Assembly: GCA_036554945.1 (NCBI GenBank)
Contig: DATBMH010000013.1
Location: forward strand, 1-56,003
Reading direction: 5' to 3'
DNA length: 56,003 nucleotides
Source of the DNA: JACDAN01 sp036554945
GTDB lineage: Bacteria; Actinomycetota; Thermoleophilia; Gaiellales; Gaiellaceae
Part shown: in pieces, positions 7,407-16,283 of the stretch
How positions within the stretch are numbered: position 1 is the stretch's first letter
Layout of the letters: each line of letters begins with the position of its first letter
Notes under the pieces: generated by a model
Told to the model about the DNA's origin: nothing
Database searches by the model: none
What the model saw: the letters and a program-made list of their open reading frames with translations, nothing else
Made by a program: the position numbers and the translations under genes

Positions 7407-8282
7407 ATGAGCACCTACCTCGTGCAGTTGCTCGCTGGTCTCGGCTCGGCCGCGGTCCTGTTCCTCGTGGCGTCCGGGTTGACCCTGATCTTCGGGGCGC
7501 TACGCATCGTCAACTTCGCGCACGGGTCGCTCTACATGGTCGGCGCCTTCGTCTCCGTGTCGCTGGCGGACGCGATCGGGTTCGGGAACGCGGAGTTCTG
7601 GATCGTCCTGCTGCTCGCCTCGCTCGCGGTCACCGCCGTGGGCGTGGCGATGGAGGTGTCGGTCTTACGCCTGATCTACGGGCAGTCGCTGCTCACGCAG
7701 CTGCTCGTCACCTTTGCGTTCGTCCTCATCATCGGCGGGGTGGTCCGGGCGATCTACGGGTCGCAGCCGCGCGTGACGGAGACGCCGCCGTTCCTCCAGG
7801 GCTCGGTCACGATCATCGACCGCCAGTTCCCCGTCTACCAGTTCTTCCTGATGGCGCTCGCCGTCGCGGTGGCGATCGCGCTCTGGCTCATGCTCTACCG
7901 GACCGGCCTCGGGCGGATGGTCCGGGCGGCGGTCAGCGACCCGGAGCTACTCGCCCTTTCCGGCGTCAACGTCAGCCGTCTGTTCACGAGCGTTTTCGCC
8001 CTCGGCTGCTTCTTCGCCGGGCTGGCCGGGGCGGCGGTCGCACCGCTCGGATCAGTCTCGCTCGGCATCGACATCTCCGTCATCCTCAAGGCGTTCGTCG
8101 TCGTCGTCATCGGAGGCCTCGGCAGCATCGGCGGGGCGTTCGTCGGGGCGATCCTGATCGGGGTCGCGGACTCGTTCGGTATCCTCTGGTTCCCCGAGAC
8201 GTCGCTCGCGATCGTCTTCGCCGTGCTCGTCGTCGTGCTCATGCTGCGGCCCCAGGGGCTGTTCGGCCGGGCCGAGTCGTGA
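7407..8282 (+). CDS. livH: Branched-chain amino acid-type ABC permease LivH
   Basis: A 291-residue integral membrane permease with about eight hydrophobic segments. Family motifs include GLTLIFGALRIVNFAHGSLYM near residue 27 (quoted in part: IVNFAHGS) and VVVIGGLGSIGGAFVGA near 232, the cytoplasmic coupling loop. It forms a heterodimer with the LivM part of the next protein. The stop overlaps the next GTG by 4 bp (GTGA), so translation is coupled. Amide and urea importers use the same family, so the name does not fix the substrate. Confidence 0.93.
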   Translation: MSTYLVQLLAGLGSAAVLFLVASGLTLIFGALRIVNFAHGSLYMVGAFVSVSLADAIGFGNAEFWIVLLLASLAVTAVGVAMEVSVLRLIYGQSLLTQLLVTFAFVLIIGGVVRAIYGSQPRVTETPPFLQGSVTIIDRQFPVYQFFLMALAVAVAIALWLMLYRTGLGRMVRAAVSDPELLALSGVNVSRLFTSVFALGCFFAGLAGAAVAPLGSVSLGIDISVILKAFVVVVIGGLGSIGGAFVGAILIGVADSFGILWFPETSLAIVFAVLVVVLMLRPQGLFGRAES

Positions 8283-10180
8283 CCAGCTCGGTCGCGACTG
8301 CGCTAAGCGCGCGGTTACGTTGGCTCACACGCGGGTCGCAGGACGCCGGCGCCGAACGAGCGGGTGTCAGTCGCACCCTGTGGGTGCTCGCGGCGATCGG
8401 CATCGCCGCGGCAGCAGCCGCACCGCTAGTCGTCAAGCCGGCGACCACGCTTCTCCTCGGCGAGGCGATCATCCTCGGCCTCTTCGCCCTCAGCCTCAAC
8501 CTGCTCGTCGGGACGACCGGCCTGGTCAGCTTCGGACACGCGGCCTACTTCGGCTTCGGTGCCTTCACTGTCGGCATCCTCGTCAGCAGGTACGAGTGGC
8601 CTCCGCTCCTCGCCCTTGCCCTCGCTCCCGTCGTCGGAGCGATCATGGCGTTCGTCTCGGGCTTGATCGTGCTACGCGGGCGCGAGCTCTACTTCGGCCT
8701 GCTCACGCTGGGCATCGCGCAGCTCTACTGGGCGCTTGCGCACGGTTGGACGGATGTCACCGGCGGGGAGAACGGCCTTCCGGGGTTCTTCGCACCCGAC
8801 TGGCTGTTCACCGCGCAGGAGCTGTACTGGTTCGCGTTCGTCGTCTGCGCGGCCTGCGGGGTGCTGCTCTTCGTGATCACACGGTCGCCCTTCGGGGACG
8901 CCTTGCGCGCGATCCGCGAGAACCGGCGTCGGGCCGAGTTCACCGGCATCCCCGTTCGGCGCTACGAGCTCGCCGCGTTCGTCATCGCAGGGACTTTCGC
9001 CGCGGTTGCCGGTGCGCTCTTCACGATGTACGAGGGCGTCGTCAGCAGCTCGCTGATGGACTGGCGCAACTCGGCGGCGCCACTGATCGTGTCGCTGATC
9101 GGCGGAATCGGCTACTTCCTCGGCCCCGTGGTCGGCGCCGTCTTCTACACCGCGCTCCAGGAGTACGTCGTAGCGCGCACGGTGCTCTGGGACGTCGTGA
9201 TAGGCGTCATCGTGCTCATCGCCGCCTTGCTTCTGCCCAGCGGGATCTCGGGCGGGATCGAGCGGTTCGTCTCCTGGTCGCTCGGGCTCTGGAATCGCTT
9301 CGGCCGACGTGGGGGTGGTGCGGATCAGGGCCCGGTGGCCGCGAAGAAGGAGCGGCCGGCGAAGGTGGCCAGGCTCGTAGCGGCGAGATCCGGTCCGGCG
9401 CCGAGGAGCAACGGCAAGCCGATCCTGGCCGTGGACGGCCTCCGACGCAGCTTCGGCGGCCTCATCGCGGTCGACGACGTCAGTTTGGCGGTGGAACCGG
9501 GATCGATCCACGCGATCATCGGGCCGAACGGCGCGGGCAAGACGACCTTCTTCAACCTGGTCACGGGCCTGCTCAGACCCGACTTCGGTCACGTGAACTT
9601 CGAAGGCAACGACGTGACGGGCATGGCGCCCTGGCGGCTCGTCGGCCGCGGGGTCGGGCGCTCCTTCCAGCACGCGACGCTGTTCTGGTCGCTGTCGGCG
9701 TTCGAGAACGTCCTGGTCGCCGAGGGCAGCGTCCGCGGGCTCACCCGCCGGCCGTACGGCCGCTACCCCGCCGAACTGCGCAAGAGCGCCGAGCATCATC
9801 TCGAGCGCGTGGGACTCTCCGACGCCGCGGACGTGCCGGCCAACCTCCTCTCCCACGGCGACCAGCGCTCCCTGGAGCTTGCGGCCGCACTTGCGGTGAA
9901 TTCCCGCCTGCTCCTCCTCGACGAGCCGACGGCCGGGCTCTCGCCGACCGAGACGAAGGGAACGGTCGAACTGATCGAGGCCGTCGTCCGCGAGCAGGAG
10001 ATCACAGTGCTCTTCATCGAGCACGACATGGACGTGGTCTTCGGGATCGCCGACCAGATCACTGTGCTCCACCGCGGTGCGGTCCTGGCCCACGGAGCGC
10101 CGGAAGAAGTCAGGGCGAACGACGCAGTTCAACGGGCGTATCTCGCCGAGGACCTCGAGGAGCAGACAAGCGAGGCATGA
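8279..10180 (+). CDS. LivM-LivG fusion: ABC permease plus ATPase
   Basis: A single 633-residue chain joins a LivM-type permease (about residues 35-325, with LSLNLLVGTTGLVSFGHAAY and LVSLIGGIGYFLGPVVGA) to a LivG-type ATPase (about 385-625). A basic linker separates them. ATPase motifs are Walker A GPNGAGKTT, signature region LLSHGDQRSLE, Walker B LLLLDEPTAGLSP and the H-loop FIEHDMDVV. Permease-ATPase fusions of this kind are known in actinobacteria and imply a 1:1 arrangement in the complex. GTG start overlaps livH by 4 bp, and the end overlaps livF by 4 bp. Confidence 0.92.
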   Translation: MTSSVATALSARLRWLTRGSQDAGAERAGVSRTLWVLAAIGIAAAAAAPLVVKPATTLLLGEAIILGLFALSLNLLVGTTGLVSFGHAAYFGFGAFTVGILVSRYEWPPLLALALAPVVGAIMAFVSGLIVLRGRELYFGLLTLGIAQLYWALAHGWTDVTGGENGLPGFFAPDWLFTAQELYWFAFVVCAACGVLLFVITRSPFGDALRAIRENRRRAEFTGIPVRRYELAAFVIAGTFAAVAGALFTMYEGVVSSSLMDWRNSAAPLIVSLIGGIGYFLGPVVGAVFYTALQEYVVARTVLWDVVIGVIVLIAALLLPSGISGGIERFVSWSLGLWNRFGRRGGGADQGPVAAKKERPAKVARLVAARSGPAPRSNGKPILAVDGLRRSFGGLIAVDDVSLAVEPGSIHAIIGPNGAGKTTFFNLVTGLLRPDFGHVNFEGNDVTGMAPWRLVGRGVGRSFQHATLFWSLSAFENVLVAEGSVRGLTRRPYGRYPAELRKSAEHHLERVGLSDAADVPANLLSHGDQRSLELAAALAVNSRLLLLDEPTAGLSPTETKGTVELIEAVVREQEITVLFIEHDMDVVFGIADQITVLHRGAVLAHGAPEEVRANDAVQRAYLAEDLEEQTSEA

Positions 10181-10902
10181 CCGAAGCCGCCGCCATCGCG
10201 ATGCCAGCCCTCGACGTTCAGGGACTGAGTGCGTTCTACGGCAAGAGCCAGGTCGTCTTCGATGCCGACCTCGAAGCCCGCGAGGGCGAGATCGTCGCCG
10301 TGCTCGGTCGCAACGGCGCCGGTAAGACCACGATGCTCCACGCGATCGCGGGCTTGATCGAGGCGCGCTCGCTCCGCCTGCGTCTCGGCGGCTCCGACGT
10401 CGGCGACCTCCCTCCCTTTCGTCGTGTCCGCGCCGGCCTCTCGCTTGCCCCGTCGGGATCCCGAGCGTTTCCCAACCTGACGGTCGACGAGAACCTCTCG
10501 ATCGTCCGCCACAGCGCGCAGAACGGCGACGGCTGGAGCGTGGCCGACGTGTACGACGCGTTCCCGGCGCTGGCACAGATGAAGTCGGCCAGTGCCGGGT
10601 CGCTTTCCGGCGGCGAGCGGCAGATGCTCGCCGTCGGCCGCGCGATGTTGACCGGCCCCACCGTCCTCATGATGGACGAGCCCAGCGAGGGGCTCGCGCC
10701 CGTGATCGTCAAGCAGATCGCCGTCCTCGTTCGCGACCTGGCCGAGCGGGGTCTCGCGGTCGTCCTCACCGAGCAGAACCACCGGCTCGCGCTCGACGTC
10801 GCCGACCGCGCGTACTTCATCGAGAAGGGTCAGGTCGTCTGGCACGGGACCGCCTTGCAGGCGCAGCAGCCCGACGTGATCGGCAGGTACCTCGCGATCT
10901 AA
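10177..10902 (+). CDS. livF: Branched-chain amino acid-type ABC ATPase LivF
   Basis: A 241-residue ATPase that pairs with the LivG half of the preceding fusion. Walker A is LGRNGAGKTT, the signature is LSGGERQML, Walker B is VLMMDEPSEGLAP, and the H-loop is LTEQNHRLAL. The usual LivF 'GREG' stretch is replaced by APSGSRAFPNLTVDENL. The ATG overlaps the fusion gene's stop (ATGA), and the stop overlaps the next ATG (TAATG), so it is tightly coupled on both sides. Confidence 0.93.
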   Translation: MTEAAAIAMPALDVQGLSAFYGKSQVVFDADLEAREGEIVAVLGRNGAGKTTMLHAIAGLIEARSLRLRLGGSDVGDLPPFRRVRAGLSLAPSGSRAFPNLTVDENLSIVRHSAQNGDGWSVADVYDAFPALAQMKSASAGSLSGGERQMLAVGRAMLTGPTVLMMDEPSEGLAPVIVKQIAVLVRDLAERGLAVVLTEQNHRLALDVADRAYFIEKGQVVWHGTALQAQQPDVIGRYLAI

Positions 10903-12269
10903 TGGCCGACGCGAGACGGACACTCCGCGCCCCGTCGGCCTCGAGCGAGCGCGACTGGCTCGACCTCGCGCGCTCCTATTCGTTCCGTGCCCGGCTCGAC
11001 CGACCGCATTACGACGGTCCCGTCTTCGCCCGTGGCGAGGGCTCGGTCGTCTGGGACGTCGAGGGGAAGGAGTACCTCGACTTCAACTCCGGCCAGCTTT
11101 GCGGCGTCCTCGGCCATCGCCACCCTCGGATCACGCAGGCGATGGAGGAGGCGGCGAAGACTCTCGTCCACTCGAGCAGCACGTACTACAACGTCGCGGA
11201 GATCGCGCTCTCCGAGCGACTCTCGTCCATCCTGCCGCCGGGGCTCAGCAAGAGCTTCTTCGGCCTTTCCGGCTCGGACGCGACCGAGGCAGCGATCAAC
11301 ATCGCCAAGAAGATCACGGGGCGGTTCGAGATCGCCAGCCCGCACATCAGCTTCCACGGCCTCGGCGACACCCCGCGGGCCGTCAGCTTTGCGGCCTGGC
11401 ATCAGGGGATGCCGCCGACAGCGCCCGGCAACTTCGCGATCACCGCGCCGTACTGCTTCCGCTGCCCGGTCAAGCACACCTTCCCCGAGTGCGACATCGC
11501 CTGCCTTTCCGGATCGCTCGACGTGCTCGACGCCGAGACCGTCGGGCCGGTCGCCGGCCTGATCACCGAGCCACTCTTCTCGGCGGGCGGTGTGATCGAG
11601 CCTCCGCCGGGATGGCTGGCCCGCGTCCAGGAGGCGTGCCGGGAGCGCGGCGCGCTCCTGATCCTCGACGAGAGCCAGACCGGCCTCGCCAAGCTCGGGA
11701 CGATGTGGGGGTTCGAGCACGACGGCGTCGTCCCGGACGTGATCACCGTCTCCAAGCATTTCGGCGGCGGGATCGCCATCTCCGCCGTGGTCACGAGCTC
11801 GGAGCTCGAGGAAGAGGCGATCGAGAAGGGGTTCTCGTACAGCCACTCCCATAGCGCCGACCCGTTCGGGTGCGCGGCCGCGCTGGCGACGATCGACGCG
11901 ATCGAGGAGGAGGACCTCGTCGAGCGGGCAAGGACGCTCGGCGCCGCGTGGCGCGCACGCCTGCACCAGCTCGCCTCCGAACACGACGCGATCAGCGTCG
12001 TCCGGGGGCGCGGCCTGCTGCAGGGGATCGAGCTCAGCGCTCCCGACGGCGCCCCGGCGCTCGGTCTCGGACACGCGGTCGCTGCAGAGGCGCTCGACCG
12101 CGGCCTGCTCTTCAGCGTCCGACGCAAGGGCTCGGTGCTCCGCTTCACCCCGCCGTTCTCGACGACCGAGGAGCAGCTCGATCGCGCGGCAGAGATTCTC
12201 GACGAGTGCTTGAAGGCCGCGGCGGTCGGGCCTGCCGCCCTGCCCTTGGCGGGAGCCCTCGGGCCGTGA
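10902..12269 (+). CDS. Class III PLP aminotransferase, dialkylglycine decarboxylase-like
   Basis: A 455-residue fold-type I PLP enzyme. The PLP-binding lysine is in VSKHFGGGIAIS near residue 288, the cofactor Asp is in LLILDESQTGLAKLG near 254, and the phosphate-contact region is FFGLSGSDATEAAIN near 122. The overall layout (DFNSGQLCGVLGHRHP near the N-terminus) is closest to 2,2-dialkylglycine decarboxylase-type members, which decarboxylate or transaminate amino acids. It is co-translated with livF and the following 50-codon ORF. In the island it would process the amino acid released from the imported ureide; the true substrate is not known. Confidence 0.88.
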   Translation: MADARRTLRAPSASSERDWLDLARSYSFRARLDRPHYDGPVFARGEGSVVWDVEGKEYLDFNSGQLCGVLGHRHPRITQAMEEAAKTLVHSSSTYYNVAEIALSERLSSILPPGLSKSFFGLSGSDATEAAINIAKKITGRFEIASPHISFHGLGDTPRAVSFAAWHQGMPPTAPGNFAITAPYCFRCPVKHTFPECDIACLSGSLDVLDAETVGPVAGLITEPLFSAGGVIEPPPGWLARVQEACRERGALLILDESQTGLAKLGTMWGFEHDGVVPDVITVSKHFGGGIAISAVVTSSELEEEAIEKGFSYSHSHSADPFGCAAALATIDAIEEEDLVERARTLGAAWRARLHQLASEHDAISVVRGRGLLQGIELSAPDGAPALGLGHAVAAEALDRGLLFSVRRKGSVLRFTPPFSTTEEQLDRAAEILDECLKAAAVGPAALPLAGALGP

Positions 12270-12421
12270 TGTCGCAAAGGTCGGTGTCGGCGATCGCGTT
12301 CGAGAGCCTCCTCCGTGGGCTCGAACGTGGCGGTCAGCACCCCGGCGGCCGTCTCCGCATCTCTCGCCCGGAGGTCGCCGACACCGTGGAACGGTACGCC
12401 CGAGCCGGGAGCCGTGCCTAG
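12269..12421 (+). CDS. Small coupled protein (50 aa)
   Basis: This 50-residue ORF starts at an ATG overlapping the aminotransferase stop (TGATG) and ends in a TAG overlapping the next gene's GTG (TAGTG). Such exact coupling on both sides argues that it is translated. The product, starting MSQRSVSAIAFESLLRGL, looks helical and basic with no membrane segment or metal motif. I do not recognise it. It may be a small subunit or chaperone of a neighbouring enzyme, or it may exist to hand ribosomes to the AtuA-like gene. Confidence 0.5.
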   Translation: MSQRSVSAIAFESLLRGLERGGQHPGGRLRISRPEVADTVERYARAGSRA

Positions 12422-13809
12422 TGGAGGAGGTCCGGGTCATCGCCCCGACCGGCTGCCTCGGCTACGGGTTCTCTCGCGAGGACTTTGCGCGCATGCTCGA
12501 CGAGCACGAACCGGACGTCATCGCAGTGGACGCTGGGTCGACCGATCCGGGTCCGTACTACCTCGGCTCCGGGCAGTCGTTCACGACCGAGGTCGAAGTT
12601 GCAGCCGAGCTCGACGTCTTGATCGCCGCGTCGCTCGAACGGGACGTTCCGCTCGTCGTCGGCAGCTGCGGGGGAGCAGGGGCAGACCCTCACGTTGCGT
12701 GGACGCGGAGGATCGTCGAGGAGGTCGCCGCCAAGCGCGGGTGGTCGTTCCGCCTGGCCACCATCAGCGCCGAGGTCTCGCGCGAGACGGTCGTCGGCTG
12801 GCTCGATGACGGCGCGATCGGGACGTTCGAGTCCGAGGAGCCGCTCACGGCCGAGGCTGTGGAGGAGAGCATCTGCATCGTCGCGCAGATGGGCCACGAG
12901 CCGATCGTCGAGGCGCTGGACGGCGGCGCGCAGGTCGTGCTCGCTGGACGGGCATGCGACGACGCAGTGTTCGCGGCCCTGCCGATCGCCCGCGGCTTCG
13001 ACGTGGGGCTCGCGCTGCACATGGGGAAGATCCTCGAGTGCGGCGCGCTCGCCGCGACCCCGGTCGGCATGGACGTCATGCTCGGGACGCTTCGGCACGA
13101 CCACTTCGAGCTCGTCCCCGGGAGCCCGAGGCGTGCCTGCACGCTCACCTCCGTTCACGGGCATGCGCTCTACGAGCGCGAGGATCCGTTCATCCACATC
13201 GGACCGTCAGGGACGGTCGACCTCACCGACGCGGTCGTCTCGAAGGTGGACGACCGCCGGGTACGCGTCCGCGGCACTCGCTACGAGCCGTTCGACGACT
13301 GCGTGGTCAAGCTCGAGGGCGTTCGGCACTCGGGTTTCCGCTCGATCGCAGTCGCCGGCATGCGGTGCCCCTCGATGCTCTCCATCCTCGACGAGATCCT
13401 CGACGAAGGACTCCGCAGGACACGCAACTCGCTCGCCGCGATGGGCGTCCCGGACGACTCGTATCGGCTGGCGCTCCACGTCTACGGCCGGGACGGGGTC
13501 ATGAGAGGCCTCGAGCCGCGACGCCAGGTCGCGCACGAGGTCGGCCTCGTGATCGAGGCGGTGGCCGACGAGCAGGCGCTGGCGCACTCGATCGCGCACA
13601 ACCTCGCGGGCACCCTGCTCCACCTCGACTATCCCGGGCAGTACAACAACGCTGGCAACCTCGCGTTTCCGTTCTCGCCCGCCGAGATCGATGCGGGGCC
13701 GGTCTTCGAGTTCTCGATCTACCACCTCGCACGAGTCGGCGACCCGCTCGCAGCCTTCCCGGTCGAGTACCTCGACATCGGGCCGGCGGCAGGGGAGCGC
13801 GCGGCGTGA
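12421..13809 (+). CDS. AtuA-like protein (DUF1446, acyclic terpene utilisation family)
   Basis: A 462-residue protein of the AtuA/DUF1446 family. Visible family features are the N-terminal VRVIAPTGCLGYGFS, a glycine-rich VVGSCGGAGADPHVAWT near residue 80, VVLAGRACDDAVFAALPIA near 178, and the C-terminal HNLAGTLLHLDYPGQYNNAGN... region with FPVEYLDIG. AtuA was named from geraniol degradation, but homologues paired with DUF4387 occur in many catabolic clusters and their reaction is unproven. The GTG start overlaps the previous TAG; the end overlaps the DUF4387 fusion gene by 4 bp. Its place beside amidohydrolases suggests a role other than terpene breakdown. Confidence 0.85.
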   Translation: MEEVRVIAPTGCLGYGFSREDFARMLDEHEPDVIAVDAGSTDPGPYYLGSGQSFTTEVEVAAELDVLIAASLERDVPLVVGSCGGAGADPHVAWTRRIVEEVAAKRGWSFRLATISAEVSRETVVGWLDDGAIGTFESEEPLTAEAVEESICIVAQMGHEPIVEALDGGAQVVLAGRACDDAVFAALPIARGFDVGLALHMGKILECGALAATPVGMDVMLGTLRHDHFELVPGSPRRACTLTSVHGHALYEREDPFIHIGPSGTVDLTDAVVSKVDDRRVRVRGTRYEPFDDCVVKLEGVRHSGFRSIAVAGMRCPSMLSILDEILDEGLRRTRNSLAAMGVPDDSYRLALHVYGRDGVMRGLEPRRQVAHEVGLVIEAVADEQALAHSIAHNLAGTLLHLDYPGQYNNAGNLAFPFSPAEIDAGPVFEFSIYHLARVGDPLAAFPVEYLDIGPAAGERAA

Positions 13810-15149
13810 GCGCGACAACGAACGGCGCCCGGGCGCTCCGCGAGCTCGCCTGCGTCGTCCGCAGCAAGAACGCCAAGCCCTACCGCATCACGCTCGACGT
13901 GTTCTTCGACGACCGTCGCGTCTTCGAGTACGTCAAGGCGACCGGGGCGCTCAACGAGGACGCGGTCGCGGCGCTCTATGGCTTCGACCGGAAGGAGCTG
14001 CGGTCGTCCTTCGTCTCGGACGAGGCCATGGCGTTCAAGTTCACGTTTCGGCGTCCGGTCACCCAGGGTGCCGTCGGCGATTCCGACGTCTACGGCGCCC
14101 AGCAGCACGTCCCTCTGCTCGATCTCGAGATTCCGTGGGCGCCCGAGCTCCCACGTCGCGACGAGCCCGACCCCACCGAAGGAGAGGAGATGAACGAGCA
14201 GTTCTTCGCGCGAATCGATCGCGACGACCAGGGGCTCCCGCGCGAGCTTCTGGGGTACGGCGAGCACCCACCTCGCGTGCAATGGGAGGGGGACGCGAAG
14301 GTCGCGATCCAGATCGTCGTCAACTACGAGGAGGGCTCCGAGAAGTCGTTTCCGATGGGCGACGGCGAGAACGACGCCTTCCACGAGATCCCATTCAAGC
14401 TCGACGGCATCAGGGACATGGCCGTGGAGTCGGTCTACGAGTACGGCTCGCGGGTCGGGATCTGGCGGCTCTTCCGAGTCTTTGGAAGCGCCGGGATTCC
14501 CGTGACCATCTTCGGGACGGCCGTTGCGCTCGAGCGCAACCCGGCCGTTGCGCAGAAGATCGTCGAGCGGGCCGACGAGGTTGCGGCCCACGGCTTCCGG
14601 TGGACGAACGGCTTCGAGATGACCCGTGAGGAGGAGCGCGAGGCGATCCGACTCACGGTCGAGTCGATCACGAAGTCGATCGGGACGCGTCCTCTGGGGT
14701 GGTACTCGCGCGAGATGAGCGTCAACACGCGCGAGCTCGTGGTCGAGGAGGGCGGCTTCCTCTACGACTCGGAGTGCTACAGCGACGACCTTCCGTACTG
14801 GACGAAGGTGAACGGCAAGGACCACCTGGTCGTTCCGTACACGCTCGTCGTCAACGACATCCGCTACGTCCTGCCGCAGGGGTTCTCGAGCCCGGAGGAC
14901 TTCTTCCTCTTCGCGAAGGCGACGCTCGACCGCCTCCGCGACGACGGCGACGATCTCCCGCGGATGATGTCGATCGGGTTGCACCCCCGGTTCAGCGGGA
15001 ACCCGGCGCGCGCGGACGCCCTCGCGAGATTCATCGAGTACGCGCAGGGCACCGACGACGTCTGGTTCACCCGGCGGATCGACATCGCCAACACGTTCCG
15101 CGAGCAGATTCCGGCAGGCTCGGAGGCTGCCGCAGCAGCAGTCACATGA
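13806..15149 (+). CDS. DUF4387-polysaccharide deacetylase (PuuE allantoinase-like) fusion
   Basis: One uninterrupted 447-residue frame contains an AtuA partner domain (DUF4387, residues about 1-115, with ACVVRSKNAKPYRITLDV and ending QQHVPLLDLEIP) and then a PuuE-type deacetylase-fold hydrolase (about 130-435). The second half shows VQWEGDAKVAIQIVVNYEEG, HGFRWTNGFEMTREEE and WFTRRIDIANTF, typical of the metal-independent or loosely metal-dependent allantoinase branch acting on cyclic ureides. DUF4387 normally ends at DLEIP, so the junction falls in the linker WAPELPRRDEPDPTEGEE. An internal ATG at 14190 with GGAGAGG before it could also give a separate 319-residue enzyme. Confidence 0.85.
   Translation: MSATTNGARALRELACVVRSKNAKPYRITLDVFFDDRRVFEYVKATGALNEDAVAALYGFDRKELRSSFVSDEAMAFKFTFRRPVTQGAVGDSDVYGAQQHVPLLDLEIPWAPELPRRDEPDPTEGEEMNEQFFARIDRDDQGLPRELLGYGEHPPRVQWEGDAKVAIQIVVNYEEGSEKSFPMGDGENDAFHEIPFKLDGIRDMAVESVYEYGSRVGIWRLFRVFGSAGIPVTIFGTAVALERNPAVAQKIVERADEVAAHGFRWTNGFEMTREEEREAIRLTVESITKSIGTRPLGWYSREMSVNTRELVVEEGGFLYDSECYSDDLPYWTKVNGKDHLVVPYTLVVNDIRYVLPQGFSSPEDFFLFAKATLDRLRDDGDDLPRMMSIGLHPRFSGNPARADALARFIEYAQGTDDVWFTRRIDIANTFREQIPAGSEAAAAAVT
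14181..14192 (+). promoter_or_regulatory. Internal ribosome binding site and ATG of the deacetylase half
   Basis: GGAGAGG sits 5 bases (counting from GGAG) before an in-frame ATG at 14190, precisely at the DUF4387/deacetylase junction. It could start a separate 319-residue deacetylase besides, or instead of, the fused protein. Confidence 0.45.
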
Positions 15150-16279
15150 GTGACCGGATCGTCATGACGGTGCTGGGGCCGATCCCAGCGGAGGAGCTCG
15201 GGCGGACGCTCGCCCACGAGCATTGCCTGATCGATCTCTCCGTCTGGTTCTCGGCGCCGACCGAGACCTCCCGGAAGCGCGATGCCGACCGGCCGATCGA
15301 GATGTCGATGCTCGCGGACCTCCGCAGGCGGCCGTTCAGCACGACGCGCGACAACATGATCCTCGATGACGAGGAGCTGGCGATCGAGGAGCTGGGATTC
15401 TACGTTCGCGCGGGCGGGCGCTCGGTGGTCGACGTCACCTGCTACGGCCTCGGCCGGGACGTCCAGGCCCTCCAGCGAATCTCGCGCGGCACCGGGCTGA
15501 ACATCGTCGCGAGCACCGGGTTCTACGTCGAGAACGCACACCCGGAGTGGGTGGCCGAGATGGACGAGAACGCCCTCGGTGAGTTCATGGCCGACGAGGT
15601 CCTGCACGGCGTCGCCGGGACGGACGTCCGCTGCGGGCTGATCGGTGAGATCGGGCTCACCGGGATCCCGCGAGGCGCCGGCCGCACCAAGGTCGGGCCG
15701 ATCACGCCTGCGGAGGAGAAGGTGTTGCGCGGTGCCGCTCGGGCGTCGGTCCGGACGGGCGTGTCGGTGAGCATCCACACGGATCCGATCGACCCCCATG
15801 CGGCGTTGCCGGCGATCGACATCCTCGAGGAGGAGGGCGTCGAGCCCGGCCGGATCATCATGGGCCATATGGACCAGGTGCAGGACGTCGACTTCCACCT
15901 GGCGGTTGCCGAGCGCGGGGTCTACGTCGAGTACGACAGCCTCGGCCGCGAGCACTACGGCGAGGAATGGGGCTTCGACTTCGCCTGGGGTCACGACTCG
16001 TGGCGCGTGCGGTTCGTGCAGCGGCTCGTCGAGGAGGGACACGGCGGCCAGGTGCTCCTCTCGCACGACGTCGCTCTCAAGACCGACCTCCGCAAGTACG
16101 GGGGCAACGGGTACGCCCACGTGCTCGACAACATCGTCCCGACGCTGTGGAGCCTCGGGCTCTCGCGCGAGACCGTCGAGAGCATTCTCGTGGACAACCC
16201 GCGCCGCGCGTTTTCGTACGTGCCGCGCGAGGTGGCGGAGCCGGTCGGCTCCGCCGCCGACAAGGCGAGGGCGGGGTAG
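15146..16279 (+). CDS. Phosphotriesterase-family (PTE/PHP) metal hydrolase
   Basis: A 377-residue amidohydrolase-superfamily protein of the phosphotriesterase homology branch, which includes lactonases and amide hydrolases. Metal ligands can be placed: HEHCLID near residue 27 (HxH), Glu in GLIGEIGLTG near 168 as bridging ligand in the Php-like manner, His in VSIHTDP near 210, His in IIMGHMDQV near 240, and Asp in VLLSHDVAL near 305. It overlaps the fusion gene by 4 bp and precedes the hydantoinase by 4 bases. It likely opens a ring or hydrolyses an ester or amide in the island pathway; the substrate is not readable. Confidence 0.85.
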   Translation: MSDRIVMTVLGPIPAEELGRTLAHEHCLIDLSVWFSAPTETSRKRDADRPIEMSMLADLRRRPFSTTRDNMILDDEELAIEELGFYVRAGGRSVVDVTCYGLGRDVQALQRISRGTGLNIVASTGFYVENAHPEWVAEMDENALGEFMADEVLHGVAGTDVRCGLIGEIGLTGIPRGAGRTKVGPITPAEEKVLRGAARASVRTGVSVSIHTDPIDPHAALPAIDILEEEGVEPGRIIMGHMDQVQDVDFHLAVAERGVYVEYDSLGREHYGEEWGFDFAWGHDSWRVRFVQRLVEEGHGGQVLLSHDVALKTDLRKYGGNGYAHVLDNIVPTLWSLGLSRETVESILVDNPRRAFSYVPREVAEPVGSAADKARAG

Positions 16280-16283
16280 CGGC

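Noticed and set aside
8320..10902. Long plus-strand frames in the second reading frame across the ABC genes
   Set aside because: Arg/Pro-rich, no domains; they are frame-shadows of livM-livG and livF caused by high GC.
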